Below, in pieces: positions 49,284-64,000 of a DNA stretch of 64,000 nucleotides; positions within the stretch are counted from its first letter, which is position 1; every line of letters starts with the position of its first letter. Source of the stretch: Helopsaltes ochotensis. Its lineage: Eukaryota; Chordata; Aves; Passeriformes; Locustellidae. Under the pieces are notes generated by a model, which had not been told where the DNA came from, did not search any database, and worked only from the letters and a program-made list of their open reading frames with translations. The stretch lies in assembly GCA_013400155.1 (NCBI GenBank), contig VXBM01000561.1:458594-522593 (forward strand), in the 5' to 3' direction. A program made the position numbers and the translations under genes.

Positions 49284-52200
49284 GTCACAAGACTCTTGGA
49301 AACCAGGAAAAGCACTGTGCTTAGCAGTTCCCTTCTCCGTGTTGCACCTTATGTGGCAGGGTATGCCACGTCTGGAGAATCTGTTTTAGAAAACCTCTAA
49401 ACAGACCGGTGAGGCAAGACACATCCAGCTTCAGGTGCAAGGAGCCATGCACGAGCTTCCCCACAGACAGAGCTCTCCTCCAGGAGCCACTTTGGCTCCA
49501 TTACCAGGGGCCTGTGCTTCCTGCTGGAAGATCCCCTGACTGTGGGCAGTTCTACACCTGAACAGACCAATGGCTGCGTGCCAGGAGCTCTGCCCACTGC
49601 TCTGGGACGGATTCCCTTTTGTCTGTGCAGAAAGGCTGACAGAAAGCAGCTGAGGTCTGTGCTGTTGGAGGAGGCCTGAGTGCCGCAGCTAAGGACCGAG
49701 ACACAGCTTACCCTTGCTGGGACTTGCAGGCCAGGCACAGTGCCAAGGTCCCCACAGACACAGCTCTGTCTTAAGCCCTCAAAATTTGTGTGTTTTAGCT
49801 GCACAGTCATGCCATGCTGTGAGCAAGATGGTGGCTGTCCTATTAGCTCCCTGTTAGGCCTAGCACCAGGTGCTCTCTTTGCCCTTAGCTGCGTGGCAGC
49901 ACTTTACAAAACCCCTCTTCTCCCAAAAGCACATTCTTTCTGCCCATTTCCAGCCCTGTACTTTGTAAATGGTTGCTGGAAGGAAACGCTTTCCGATATT
50001 GCACAAATGGCTACATGTAAGCCATTTATCCTCATTTTACGCTGCCACTCTCCCTAGCACCTCTGCCTGCTACGTGCAGTCAGAGGGTTACAGTAGGGAT
50101 GACAAGCTTGACAAGTTTGGAAATGAGATTTAGAAGAACAGACTCTTGCTAATTTTTTCTTCCTTTTCATTAGATTAATAGGCTTTCTTTTCAAGGTGCA
50201 CGCTAGAAGTTGTTTTCTCTTTTGTTATTACTGTGTTTTTAGGCTATGGGATGAATTTCCTGCCATAGCAAGCTCTTTTTTTTCCAAAAGAACCAGTTTT
50301 CCTTCCTTTCAGCAAGGTAATAGATGATCAAGTGGAAGATAATGGAACTTCCTTGATGAAGACACGACTCAGATTTTAAAACAAACTGTTAAAGATTATT
50401 CTTAATATATAAAAGTATTGTACAGATATAAAAGATCCAATAAAATATGCTCAAACTATTATACAAATATGCATTCTGATTTCTTCAATTAGAAATCTGG
50501 AAATCTTAAAAATGAAATCTTAAAAATGGACACAGCATGTTTACATGACTTTCTCACAACACCAGTTCATATATGGTTTATTACACTACAAATCCTTGTG
50601 CGTGCTTAGTCTCCCTATTTAATAAATATAACATTAACTGTTCTTCAGGGACAATTATCTTTACTAAGCAGGTCAATTATCTTTGCTATTATTAATTTTA
50701 TCAGAAAGACAAAATTTACATGCTAATATAATTCTTTTGATCCCAAATTATTTGTAATTTTGTAGTTAAAAAATTTAAGCAGCAATGTCCTCAAGGCAAC
50801 TGATAAGTGTTCAGTACAAAATATTGAAGATAATTTTCCTTGGAGCTTGAGTGAGTGTAATAACACCAGGAAATTTTTTATAAACTCTCCCATCACTATT
50901 CATGTCTTGATCCCAAATGGATAAGCTGCTCATCCTCTTTCTAATAATGATGTAAGGATTATTTTTAATATTACTATTAATATTGCTACTACTATTGTTA
51001 TGGATCTAGAAGAAGAATCAGATGAACACAAGAAAGAAAATGTATATTTAAATGACAATACTGTCCATGAAATATGGTTTCATATGCCCAGAGCTGCTAC
51101 AACATAACAATATGTAAAACCTTGTAACACAGACCTTTAATAATTTAACATTTCTTCCTTGTCTAGAAAGTACGTAAGAGTTTGTCTTCTTTCTTTAGTG
51201 GATTAAGAAGACACCTTAAAGCTTTAGTGTCTGTCCTCAATTTTCAGAGCAGTGATAGACTGAAATTGTTCTTCAAATACATCCTCCGTGATTACCTAGA
51301 GAGGAAGCCTTGGTTATTAAAGAGCATTAAAGACACTTACTGATTTAACTGGGAAGAAGGCAGACCCATTAAGCTGCTAACTTATCCTCTCCTTACCATC
51401 AAGTCTCAGCAATTGTGACCTTACAGCTTCACCTTGTGGCCTGTTGCACTGAATTTGATGAGACCCACAGAAACTCACTTATCCTTGTCGTCTGTCCATT
51501 GCCTTTAACTACAGACAGATTTAATCACAAGCTATGTGGTTTTGCACACATGGCGATGTGCCTTTGGGTGTCTGGGGCTGTCTGTGGGCTGTAGCTTGCA
51601 ACATCCACCCTCTGGCACAAGCAGACATAGAGAGCTGGCACCGAGCAGAGCTGGGGCAGATGGATGCCTGGCAGCCAAGGCTTATAGAAGACACACTGCC
51701 AGCTTGCTCCTGCAATCTGACTGCCCCAATGAGTCCAGAAAGCCTGTCCTGAGCTGGATATCTTCTGGAAATTCAAATTCTATTCTCCTGTATTTCCTAA
51801 AGCTATCAGAGATTTCACTGTCTCAGACTCTGCACAGCTCAGGCCTGAAAATGTGATAATTGAACACATTTTTCAAACTTTAGTGTGCCAAATTTCGGTG
51901 ATGCTTGAACTGAATTAGAGGGCTATAGGTCTCTTGGTAAGGCCCACAAGAAAGTGTGATGCTAATGCTGGGGAAAAGTTTTAGTAGAAGAGACCATTCA
52001 TAAGGAATTTTTAAAGAGTATAAATTCAGTATTTTTACAGCTATGGTATATTTTTGGAACACTATGACATCAGTTGTGCAGTCAGGGGTCTTATTAGAAT
52101 TATTTACTTTATTCCCAGTGCTGCTGTCACTGCTCAGATAAACAACTCCTCATCTTCGGACTTTAGTCCTTGGATTACTTATTTATCATTTCTGCAAGCA

Positions 52201-53067
52201 TCAAAAAAAAAAAAAATTACACTCCCTTTCTGAAATATGATTAATGAATTGATTGCTCAGGAATTGTTTCTATCAGCCACTGAAGTTCTTCTAGAAATGC
52301 TGCTAAGTTTCTTATTTAATTCTTTGAAATCTTTTTTCAGCCTTTTATTCCTAGAGGCACCTGAAGTGAATGAAAAAATAGATTCTAGGAACAGACCTGC
52401 ACACTTTTTGCTGAGATGACCCCAGGATTACACTAAAGTAATAAAGGCAAAGAAGTGAAAATGAACAGAAATTTTTTCAAGCTAGCTAAAATCCGTCAGA
52501 GAGCCAATGGGGAATTTATTTGGGCCCAGCTCAGTAAACAGCACATAGCTTGTAAGCAAAGTGTGTTTGCAATTGAGAGCAGAGCCCCTCATTCATGGCC
52601 CTGCTCAGCTCCCTTGCCAAAGCAGTGGGGCTGTCAGAACGCTTCGACTCAAGTGGCTTGATGTGATTTGCACATCTTGGCAGTATCTACAAGGCACCTT
52701 CTGGCAGCAGGATGAGCAGACCTCTCCAAAAGAGAAAAATGCTGACACAAGAGAGATGAGCTGAAGAGTCGCACACGATCCTTTTCCAAGCCTAAAGCAT
52801 ATTTATTTTTTATTTCCTTTTAGTAAGAACTTCATTCAAACTGAAACCCATTTATTAATTTCTAACTCCCTGCCTTTTTCCTCTCTCCCTTCATACATTC
52901 CTCATGTGTCAGCTTCATTCCTTGTGGATCAGTTTTGAAATGCCAAAGTTTGTGACTTGATACATGCTAGGCAAGATATTTAGTGTTGAAATTTGGGCTT
53001 TCAAATGTTAAGGCTTTTTGCCTTAACATAGATTCTAGTCCTGTGAAAGCAAAACTTCAAGCACAAG
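49284..53067. other. intergenic DNA with a GC-richer patch, no gene seen
   Basis: About 49284-50060 is clearly richer in G+C than its surroundings and holds overlapping open frames on both strands (137 codons minus, 125 codons plus). Neither shows a recognisable domain, and open frames are expected to lengthen in GC-rich DNA. The rest is AT-rich. At 53005-53029 a perfect 10-bp stem (ATGTTAAGGC) closes a 5-T loop just left of the LTR. Confidence 0.5.
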
Positions 53068-53353
53068 TGTATTACCACTGAGCACAGCCAAAGGAGGAGA
53101 CACAGACACTTAGAAGGTGGAAGAGCAAAAGAGGGCTTGACCTTTATTCTGACTCCATTTATACATTCTTCATTTCAACCATGGATTGGCTGAGAGTGTT
53201 GCCACCTCTCCCATTCCATTGGGGAAACCAACAATCCATCAACTCTCTCCTCCTCCATGAAAATATGTAAACAATAGTTATTTATAGTTGAAAGTGTGAG
53301 AAACTTGTTGCAAGAATGAAAACACATCAGAAGGCTGAAAAACCAGGGTGACA
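53068..53353 (-). mobile_element. solo LTR of an endogenous retrovirus
   Basis: A 286-bp element flanked by the 4-bp duplication CAAG (53064-53067 and 53354-53357). On the minus strand it begins TGTCACCCTGG and ends GGTAATACA, so it has TG...CA termini. The U3 part carries a TATA box (GTATAAATGG, about 53158-53165). It is followed 15 bases later by AATAAA (53143-53148) and then a T/C-rich segment with CTGTGTCTCC, the usual U3-R-U5 layout of a short avian LTR. No internal retroviral genes adjoin it, so it is a solo LTR left by recombination. A 4-bp duplication fits gammaretrovirus-like ERVs. The family was not identified. Confidence 0.8.
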
Positions 53354-56300
53354 CAAGTGTTTTTCAGAAACACTCCCATTCAAAAGTCAATAAACACATG
53401 CAAGGATTTCTCCTCTGTTTCTTCTGGTTTTGCATAACAAAATTCCATGTACAAATTTTTAGGTCTAAGAAGAGGTCATTTTAGGTTTATCATTACTTTA
53501 TGTTTTGCTGTGAAAGGGCAATTTCATGCACTGCTCTAATGAAATGGCTTTTTTGTAGAGAAGAGGTCTGAAACTTACCCTGACTCTCACATCAACTATG
53601 GGTCACCAACGTCATATTGCAGTGAGCAAGGCAAACACCATAAGGTAAAGGATAGCTGAGGGTGTAATCTATGCAGCATGTGAAAGAATCCTACTCCACT
53701 CAGCACACGCTGGGCTTGTAGTGAAAAAGAGTACTCCTTGCTGAATGTCCAAATGTAAGAAACACATGAGTTAGTTGTACAAAGCTGAGGCAAGGTGTCT
53801 CAGGGATGAGGGTCAGTGTCTTAGAGAGTGCATTTTTGTCAGGAATGAATGAATGGAAGGGAAACAAGAGGAAAGGACGTGAAAACAATCTTTCAGTATA
53901 TGAGGGGCTGCAGTAAATAATAATAATAAATAATAACTCGGTTTTACTAACAAGTCTTAGTCTCTGTCTCTGCTAAGGTTAGGACAAGACATGTTGGTGT
54001 AGTTGCAACAGAGAAGACTCGGCTTACAGATTAAGCTTTTGTGCTAGCAAGGATAGCAAAGCACGGGAGCATGTAGCTTGGGAAGGGGAAGGAATCCCCA
54101 CCATGAGAAGTACTCAGCAGATAAATGTGCAACAAATGGCCTAAAAATAGTAGATACTGGCTTTGAGGCATGAGATGGAAGATGTGCAGAGTTAAAACTA
54201 GTGGCAGCCTAAAGCAATAATTGTATTTTTATGAATTGTACGATAGTGACGGCTTTCACAAAGAGCATATCAGACTGTAATTCTTGCTTTCATACCAAAC
54301 TCACAACAAAGGGACAGGAATATGAAACCCATTCCTTTGTTTTGGTTTGCTATGTGTTCCTCATACGCTACTGCCTATTCCTGTCTGCATATGTCTATAT
54401 AATTACCAGCATGAAAAGAGGTACTTTTGGGGGTTTTTTTCTGTATCTTAAAAACTATAATACAGATAAAACAATGAGATATTTTGGCTGCTGTAGTACA
54501 CACAGAGCAGGATTTCTGCTGAGCAACAATCCATGATGGATGTGGGAGGAACCCAGTGACAAAGAGCTCTCCATGAGAAGAAAGCTGTTGCTGGAGGAAG
54601 GAAGTGTTCTTTTTGATTTTAGGTAAATCAAGGATGATTCCTTCAATTAAAGAAATTAACTAATTGCGACTTAACAGAGAAGGTTCTCAGAAAGAGTTTA
54701 GTTGCCTGTGTTTCCACCACATATGTGCTGCACTGTGTTTGGAGAAATGGAAAAAAGATGGTAACAAAAAATGCTTCTGTTATATACTTTTAATAGCAGC
54801 AGATCTACTTGTTTATACTTCTAATGGCAAGCAAATCTACTCATTTGAACAGGGATTGCTGTATCTAGAGTAGAAGTCATACATACAATTACCTAACAGC
54901 CACACCCTCCACATTCTCATTTCCGGAATTACACGGTCTGCTTCCTCTCATTTCCAAAATATAACACTGAGGCCTTTCTCTTCTAACTCAATACCTTTAT
55001 TTCCTTTTTTTTCTGTCTGATTTAGATGTGTCAATTTAACCACCAAATTGTACACATTTTCCAGCAAAGTCATTACATGCATGACCAAACAAACAAAATA
55101 TAGTGGTGTGAAAGGACGCTCCAGTTGTATTATGAATTTGTCCATGCATGTCTTCACACCATTTTGGAAGAAAAATTCTCACATCTCCTAATAAAACCTG
55201 CATGCCAAAAAATGAGGAAATGAAACATATGTTGTAATGATGCTGACTGCATGAAAATATATATTGGAGAATCTGTCATCCAGTTCAAAACTGTTTTTCT
55301 CTTGTTGCTTATTACTTGCTTGAGTGTAGCCACTTGGGCAAACAATAAATGCATCCTCTTGATTTCCTTCTCTAATACTGTGCACACCTCCTTTAATCAT
55401 TATGGATCAAAACTGCTGAGCACTTCATGCAAAGGAGAGAAACAGAGTTCCTCTAGCACTTTAGGGTTAGGTCAGAAGTGTGTTTTTGAAGCAAATATCC
55501 AATCATCCCTATTTATTACTCTAAATTGCAGAAATTTGGTTGTGATTTTCAAGGCACATAGTCAAAGGCCATTCCTAGGTTTAACCCTGCTCATGTTAAT
55601 GGGTTCTCCATGTCAGCTTCAACTCTACTATCAAGATGAAAAGTAGCTGTCATCTTTAAAATCTGTATATTATACTTGTCTCACAAGTGATATTTGTATT
55701 TTGGTGGACACTAATTAATGTGTATTTTTTTAATGGTAAAAAAATATTTGAGTCAAAAATATGGATATGGTGTCTCTTGTCAACTAGTTCTTTATGGAGG
55801 AAGGATGCTTCATTTCATTATATCATCTTCTCTGAATCCCAAAGATAATTGCAGATAGTTGAAGTGTAATATCTCCATTTTCTAGTGGAGATTCTCCATT
55901 CTCTATTTACAGTTATGATTTTTGGAAATACTGACCTCTGGCAAGTATTAGGAGAACATGTCCTGCTCACTTTGTATTTCAAGAATCCATGGATTGACAC
56001 ATCCATGCCAAGCATTTTTACAGTTCTTGCTGCTGCATGCCTCAATGTCCCACTTCCTACTGCAGACTCACTCTCTAGTTAGCAAACACTGATAAATGAG
56101 TTGACTGGAGAGGTGATACCAAAATAAAACCCAAGTGAGATAATCAGCTGGAAGAAAGGTTGGTTGGGTTTGTCTGTGAAGATGTAGGAGGCTCAGAGCT
56201 GCCCCACTGGTCTACTCTGAGTACGCTGGGCCATGGCACTATGGCTAGTTCTCAAGATTTTGTAGGCAACCTCACAATCCATCTACATTTTTGACAAATT

Positions 56301-58080
56301 CTGCAGGAATGGAATTTATGAGTCTCAGATTTCGTTATAAGGAAAGACGTGTTCTAGTCCTTGAGCCTGCAGGGAAAGATGGCAGAAACCATGTAAAACA
56401 TGAATCTGGAAACTCAAAATCAGGAGCCCACAATATCTGTTTTCTTAATAAAGGCAGAAGTTAACTGGATGTTTAAGAAATTACATGTTCTGGGGATTTT
56501 TCTTCAGCACTTCAGAAATCAAAGTTCTCTCAGTCTTATGAATAGCAACTTTCATGAAAAGGTCATGCTGTGCCTCTTAAATAGTGAAAGACATTCTTCG
56601 TTATGACACTGGCTTTGTATTTTTCTATTTTTTAATGTATGCAATAACTGCAGACATAGATCTAAGGGCTGCAGTTTTACAGACGTATAAAATTATATAT
56701 GTAATCAATAGTACTGCAATGTGCCAATGTGCAAATAGCATCAATAGATGATGTACATAATTTAATGAAGGAAGCAAAGATGGAAATTTGCTCTCTTCCT
56801 CCTTCTGATAAGGGAGGCAGAGTTATCTGTCTTACACTACAATGTTTAAATGAATTAGTAGAATAACAATGTTTAGTTGTTTCAAGTTCACCTATTTGCA
56901 CAAAGTTTACAAGAAATTTGCCATTAAGCTGCAGAGAACTTATCTTCATTAACATATAACCAAAAATTCGGGCTGTTATTTTTATGGAAAGCTAAAATAG
57001 CATGACCCTTCTGTGATACCTGTTCTTTCTTTCATACACACTATACTTTTCTTTAAATGATTGCATGTCTTGGTTCCCTTTCACAAAGCTTTCAAAGAAT
57101 CATCTACTTTTCACATTCTGTTGTGGCTCACTGACTCCATCAAAGGTTTAACGACCATAAAGACGTGATAGACGGCTGAACACACGATGCCTTTCTCGCA
57201 TAGCAGGGTGCAGATTATGCCACACAGGTGACTTGATGACAGAGTGTACCAAGCAGTGGGTTGCACATCACGTCTATTTTTCAAGAGAGAAGTGAGCACT
57301 TTGCAGCAAGCTACCTGGCCTAGGGTAGAAGATTTTTTAATATGGTTTGACTGACAGGAGGAGAGAAGAAAGAAAGCTACTGTGTTAAAGAGCTCGACTT
57401 AATTGCAAAAATACCAAGTTGGATTATGTAGGAGGAAACTGAGGAAGCAGGTACAATGGAAACAATTTAAATGAACATTTCCCCCAAAGCAATGCGTTTC
57501 TATTTTGTTCAAGACAAATTTGTACGGCATGGTGCATGGTCTATTCTATCTTTATGTGATTAAAATCATGCAGATTAGAGAATGGGTATAAAAATTTTGC
57601 TCTCTGAAGATTTTTTTTGGTAGCAATTCTGTGTTCAGTGAAGCTGATCTTGTACTTCATTTACTCAAAATGCCTTTCAGAAACTTCAGTGTTCATGAAA
57701 CCCTAAGGGTTGTAATTTATGAACAACATCTTTAGCATCTAGGTGTACCTTAGCTTTCAGAAATGGATGAAGATGAAAAATAGCATCATATCTATTCTAA
57801 TGGCTGAAAAAAGTGAAGCACTGTTGTGCTCAAGCAGACCAGTAACAGACCCAGGAACCCAATAACAAGTGACCTCTCTTTTGAACAGTAAATACCTTGA
57901 AAAATATATCATGCATAAAAAGACACAAAAAGTCTTACATTTCTAAGAGATGGCACTAATGCTATGGTTTTAAATAAAAAATTAAATACTGTTCACTACA
58001 TCAGTGGCATCTAAAATTTTTGACCTTGGAGAGCTTGTAGTGCTGAGCCAATTACATGCCTGATTAACAGGGTCCAGAAC
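53354..58080. other. intergenic DNA, no gene seen
   Basis: AT-rich unique-looking sequence with a short AAT repeat near 53915-53935. The longest frame (55251-55646, 131 codons, plus) has no recognisable family features. Its hydrophobic start reflects T-rich sequence. Confidence 0.5.
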
Positions 58081-58163
58081 TGTCTGCATCTGGAGCAAGG
58101 ACTAGGTGCATTTTCTTACCTCCCAGGTCAGTGCCTAACCATTGAACTATAGGTGTTCAAAGG
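58081..58163 (-). mobile_element. degenerate tRNA-derived SINE head
   Basis: On the minus strand it reads as a tRNA-like pol III promoter: an A-box-like TAGTTCAATGGTTAGGCACT followed by GACCTGGGAGGTAAGA and a decayed B-box region. This text is typical of old tRNA-derived SINEs in amniotes (MIR-like and reptile SINEs). It is too degraded to be a tRNA gene. Confidence 0.5.
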
Positions 58164-58240
58164 TGGGCTTCACTTTCTTTTGCCCAACATGTGCCAATTC
58201 TTTTAAGTTTAGAAATCTGTCTGTCAGGAGAGCATCAGAA

Positions 58241-58300
58241 TGACACTTTGGTTCAATGGTTAACACATTGATCATGAAGGCTTGGGTCTAAATTCTTATT
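58241..58300 (+). mobile_element. degenerate tRNA-derived SINE head
   Basis: An A-box-like TGGTTCAATGGTTAACACA starts at 58249. A B-box-like GGGTCTAAATTC starts at 58284, giving the tRNA-like spacing of about 35 bases. The acceptor stem is absent, so this is not a functional tRNA. It faces away from the SINE head at 58081-58163, and the two share a 12-bp inverted match (58136-58147 with 58251-58262). Confidence 0.4.
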
Positions 58301-59994
58301 TTGGAAATATTTAAATATTCTGTGCAAAGCAGAGAACCTTCAGTAGTGTTTTCTTAGTAGATGGAGAGAAGATTCACAGGTAGTTTATTAAGAAACCCGT
58401 TCTTCCCCCCAAGCAGTGTTGGGTGAAATTAAAGCAAGAGGAATTGAAGGTGCAATGGGAATTAACAACTGACTGCTACATTAGTCTAAATAATCCCTTT
58501 GGTGTGGCTGCAATGGACAGATTGTTTTACTTAACATTTAAACATGAAAAAAAGCAAAAATACCTAATTTGAAATAGTAGCTGTTTCTTTCAACACTATG
58601 ACTTAAATTGCCTCTTCTGTTACTGTGTTCTATGCTAGACTCTTGCTCAATTAAATGTAAGAATTACAGCCTCAACACTAACATGCACTTAAGAAAAAGA
58701 ATGACACAGTTATTCCATGTTTCTCAAATCCTTCAGCTCTTTCTGAAGAGTTCCTGTGATAAAATATTAAGCAGTTATAGTTTTGAAAGAAGGGGAGGTT
58801 TTATATTTTTTGGTATACTGAAGAGATATACTAGGTTTGTTCCAACCCTTAGCTTTCTACACCACTTCACCCAAAAATATTCATGTTGGATATCTCTTAC
58901 ATGCTGAGTTTATGCTCTGAGGCACAGCCTGTCTGTGAATTTTCTCCCTGGCTGATAATTATTGGAAGTTAATCCTACTCTAGCATTCTCTCTATGAAAG
59001 AATGATTAAGCAGGAATAGAAGCTGAGGGTAGTGGAGCCTTCTTCTATTGCATGTACCAAAGTATGCTCAATTTTGAACAAATGCCAGACTTCCTTTCTG
59101 GCTAAAAATTTAATTCTTGCCTATTAAAAGGGCGAGTAAACCAATGAAGCACACTTCCATAATAATAATAACAAACAAAACATTAGATTTTGAACAAATA
59201 GGAACTATTATTCCATCAGAATAAGGTATGAGTGTCCAGCTGCAGAGCCTCCTTTAGGAAAGCAGTGTTCCATTGCACTGTCCCTGGGGGATGCCATGGA
59301 CACAGAAAGCACGAAATGCGTAACCCAGAGACATCCACAATCAAATAGCTTTGCTCCCTTACCAGGGGCAGGAGATTTAAAATTCACCTGTGTAACAGAT
59401 GGAGTCTTTAGTGATGAAAAATGAGATTAAATGGGTTAATACATTTCTGGTATTTCTGCAGCTCATTCTGGGAAAATCAGCCAAAATTTTAGCTGAACTA
59501 ATGTATCAAATGCACAAAGTAATCAATCTAGGAATCTAGGAAGTATCTTTATTTTAATTGTGCATATGAAGCACCACTCCAGTGTGTTTCTGTAAAGTCA
59601 ATTAAGCATAATATTCAGTTAAATTTCCCAGTAAAATATTAATGTTACACTGCAGGCTAGTTAGATCATGCAGTGATTGTGCTCCATTGCCAGGCTCTCA
59701 TCCTTCTGAGATCCAGATGTCAAGTGTTTCTGCATGTTGGGATATTTAAAAGGTCTTTCACCTGTCCTTGGCCTGAGCCCAAGACCCAGCTGCCCTGTAC
59801 CTATCTCTGGGCCCACGTTCTCAGAGCTGTGTTTTCAGGCAGGAAAAGGCTGTACTTTTGGTCACACTTTATGCTAGGACTTGATCTCTAAACAGCTTAT
59901 AAGAAATAGCTAAATTATTGATAGGTGCTAGAAGTGTGCTGCAGATATGATTAAAACTGTATGGTGACTGATAAAAGGACACAGAAAAAAGGGA
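58301..59994. other. intergenic DNA, no gene seen
   Basis: AT-rich sequence without recognisable genes or repeats. The plus-strand frame at 58608-58907 is a chance frame in T-rich DNA as far as I can tell. Confidence 0.5.
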
Positions 59995-60052
59995 AGTGGG
60001 ACCGGATGCTTTCTGGAGATCCCTTCCAAATCCAACCATTCTGCCATCCTGC
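59995..60052 (+). mobile_element. short CR1 LINE 3'-end fragment
   Basis: About 58 bp matching the CR1 3'UTR signature on the + strand: GTGGGACCGGATGCTTTCTG, then GAGATCCCTTCCAAATCCAA, then CCATTCTGCCATCCTGC where the octamer repeats should be. It is strongly 5'-truncated and diverged. Confidence 0.7.
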
Positions 60053-63910
<3,858 letters not shown>

Positions 63911-64000
63911 GGAAAGGAAGGAAGGAAGGAAGGAAGCAAGGAAGGAAGGAAGGAAGGAAGGAAGGAAGGAAGCAAGGAAGGAAGGAAGGAAGGAAGGAAG
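63911..64000. repeat. GGAA tetranucleotide microsatellite, open at the right end
   Basis: At least twenty GGAA units with two GCAA interruptions, running off the window. GGAA is the core of ETS-factor sites, and long GGAA arrays can act as ETS-responsive elements in some contexts. Here this is only a composition-based remark. Confidence 0.95.

Noticed and set aside
49397..50057. Overlapping frames of 137 (minus) and 125 (plus) codons
   Set aside because: Both lie in a GC-richer patch where open frames are longer by chance. Neither has recognisable motifs, splice sites or a start context.
58249..58300. Functional tRNA gene
   Set aside because: A-box- and B-box-like motifs are present at the right spacing, but no acceptor or anticodon stem can be drawn and the B box is mutated. 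It fits a SINE remnant better.

Overview
This window is vertebrate nuclear DNA, most likely from a bird. It is AT-rich and almost gene-free. It has fragments of CR1 LINEs (the dominant retrotransposon of birds and reptiles), short solo-LTR-like elements, and one recognisable spliced protein gene. I see no bacterial-style operons, rRNA, intact tRNA genes or CRISPR arrays. Almost all open frames under about 180 codons look like chance frames in non-coding DNA.

The left end (1 to about 8.8 kb) holds the 3' part of RBM46 on the + strand, a germ-cell RNA-binding protein of the A1CF/RBM47/DND1 family. The window opens in an intron. A 783-bp exon (1012-1794) encodes the end of the second RRM region, the whole third RRM and the C-terminal DND1-type double-stranded-RNA-binding domain. 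Two phase-compatible downstream exons, 5859-5918 and 7251-7276 (stop at 7274), give a candidate C-terminus unlike the mammalian one I know. An AT-rich 3'UTR follows, with poly(A) signals at 7671, 7783 and 8795.

From about 8.8 kb to 64 kb I recognise no functional gene. In human the interval after RBM46 leads to NPY2R across a large gene desert. NPY2R has a single coding exon that would show as a frame of nearly 400 codons, and it is absent here, so this looks like the start of that desert. It holds four CR1 3'-end fragments (14.3, 19.8-20.2, 34.8 and 60.0 kb). A well-supported solo LTR lies at 53068-53353 with a 4-bp target-site duplication, and a weaker LTR candidate at 48954-49283. Two degenerate tRNA-like SINE heads sit head-to-head at 58.1-58.3 kb. 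There are two poly(A) tracts over 115 bp, a GGATG minisatellite and a GGAA repeat running off the right end.

The most interesting unexplained items are a near-perfect 31-bp-stem hairpin at 25116-25183 (MITE-like or microRNA-like), the candidate alternative C-terminus of RBM46, the head-to-head SINE pair, and a cluster of protein-like minus-strand frames at 10.4-12.5 kb. I found no convincing new multi-gene system.
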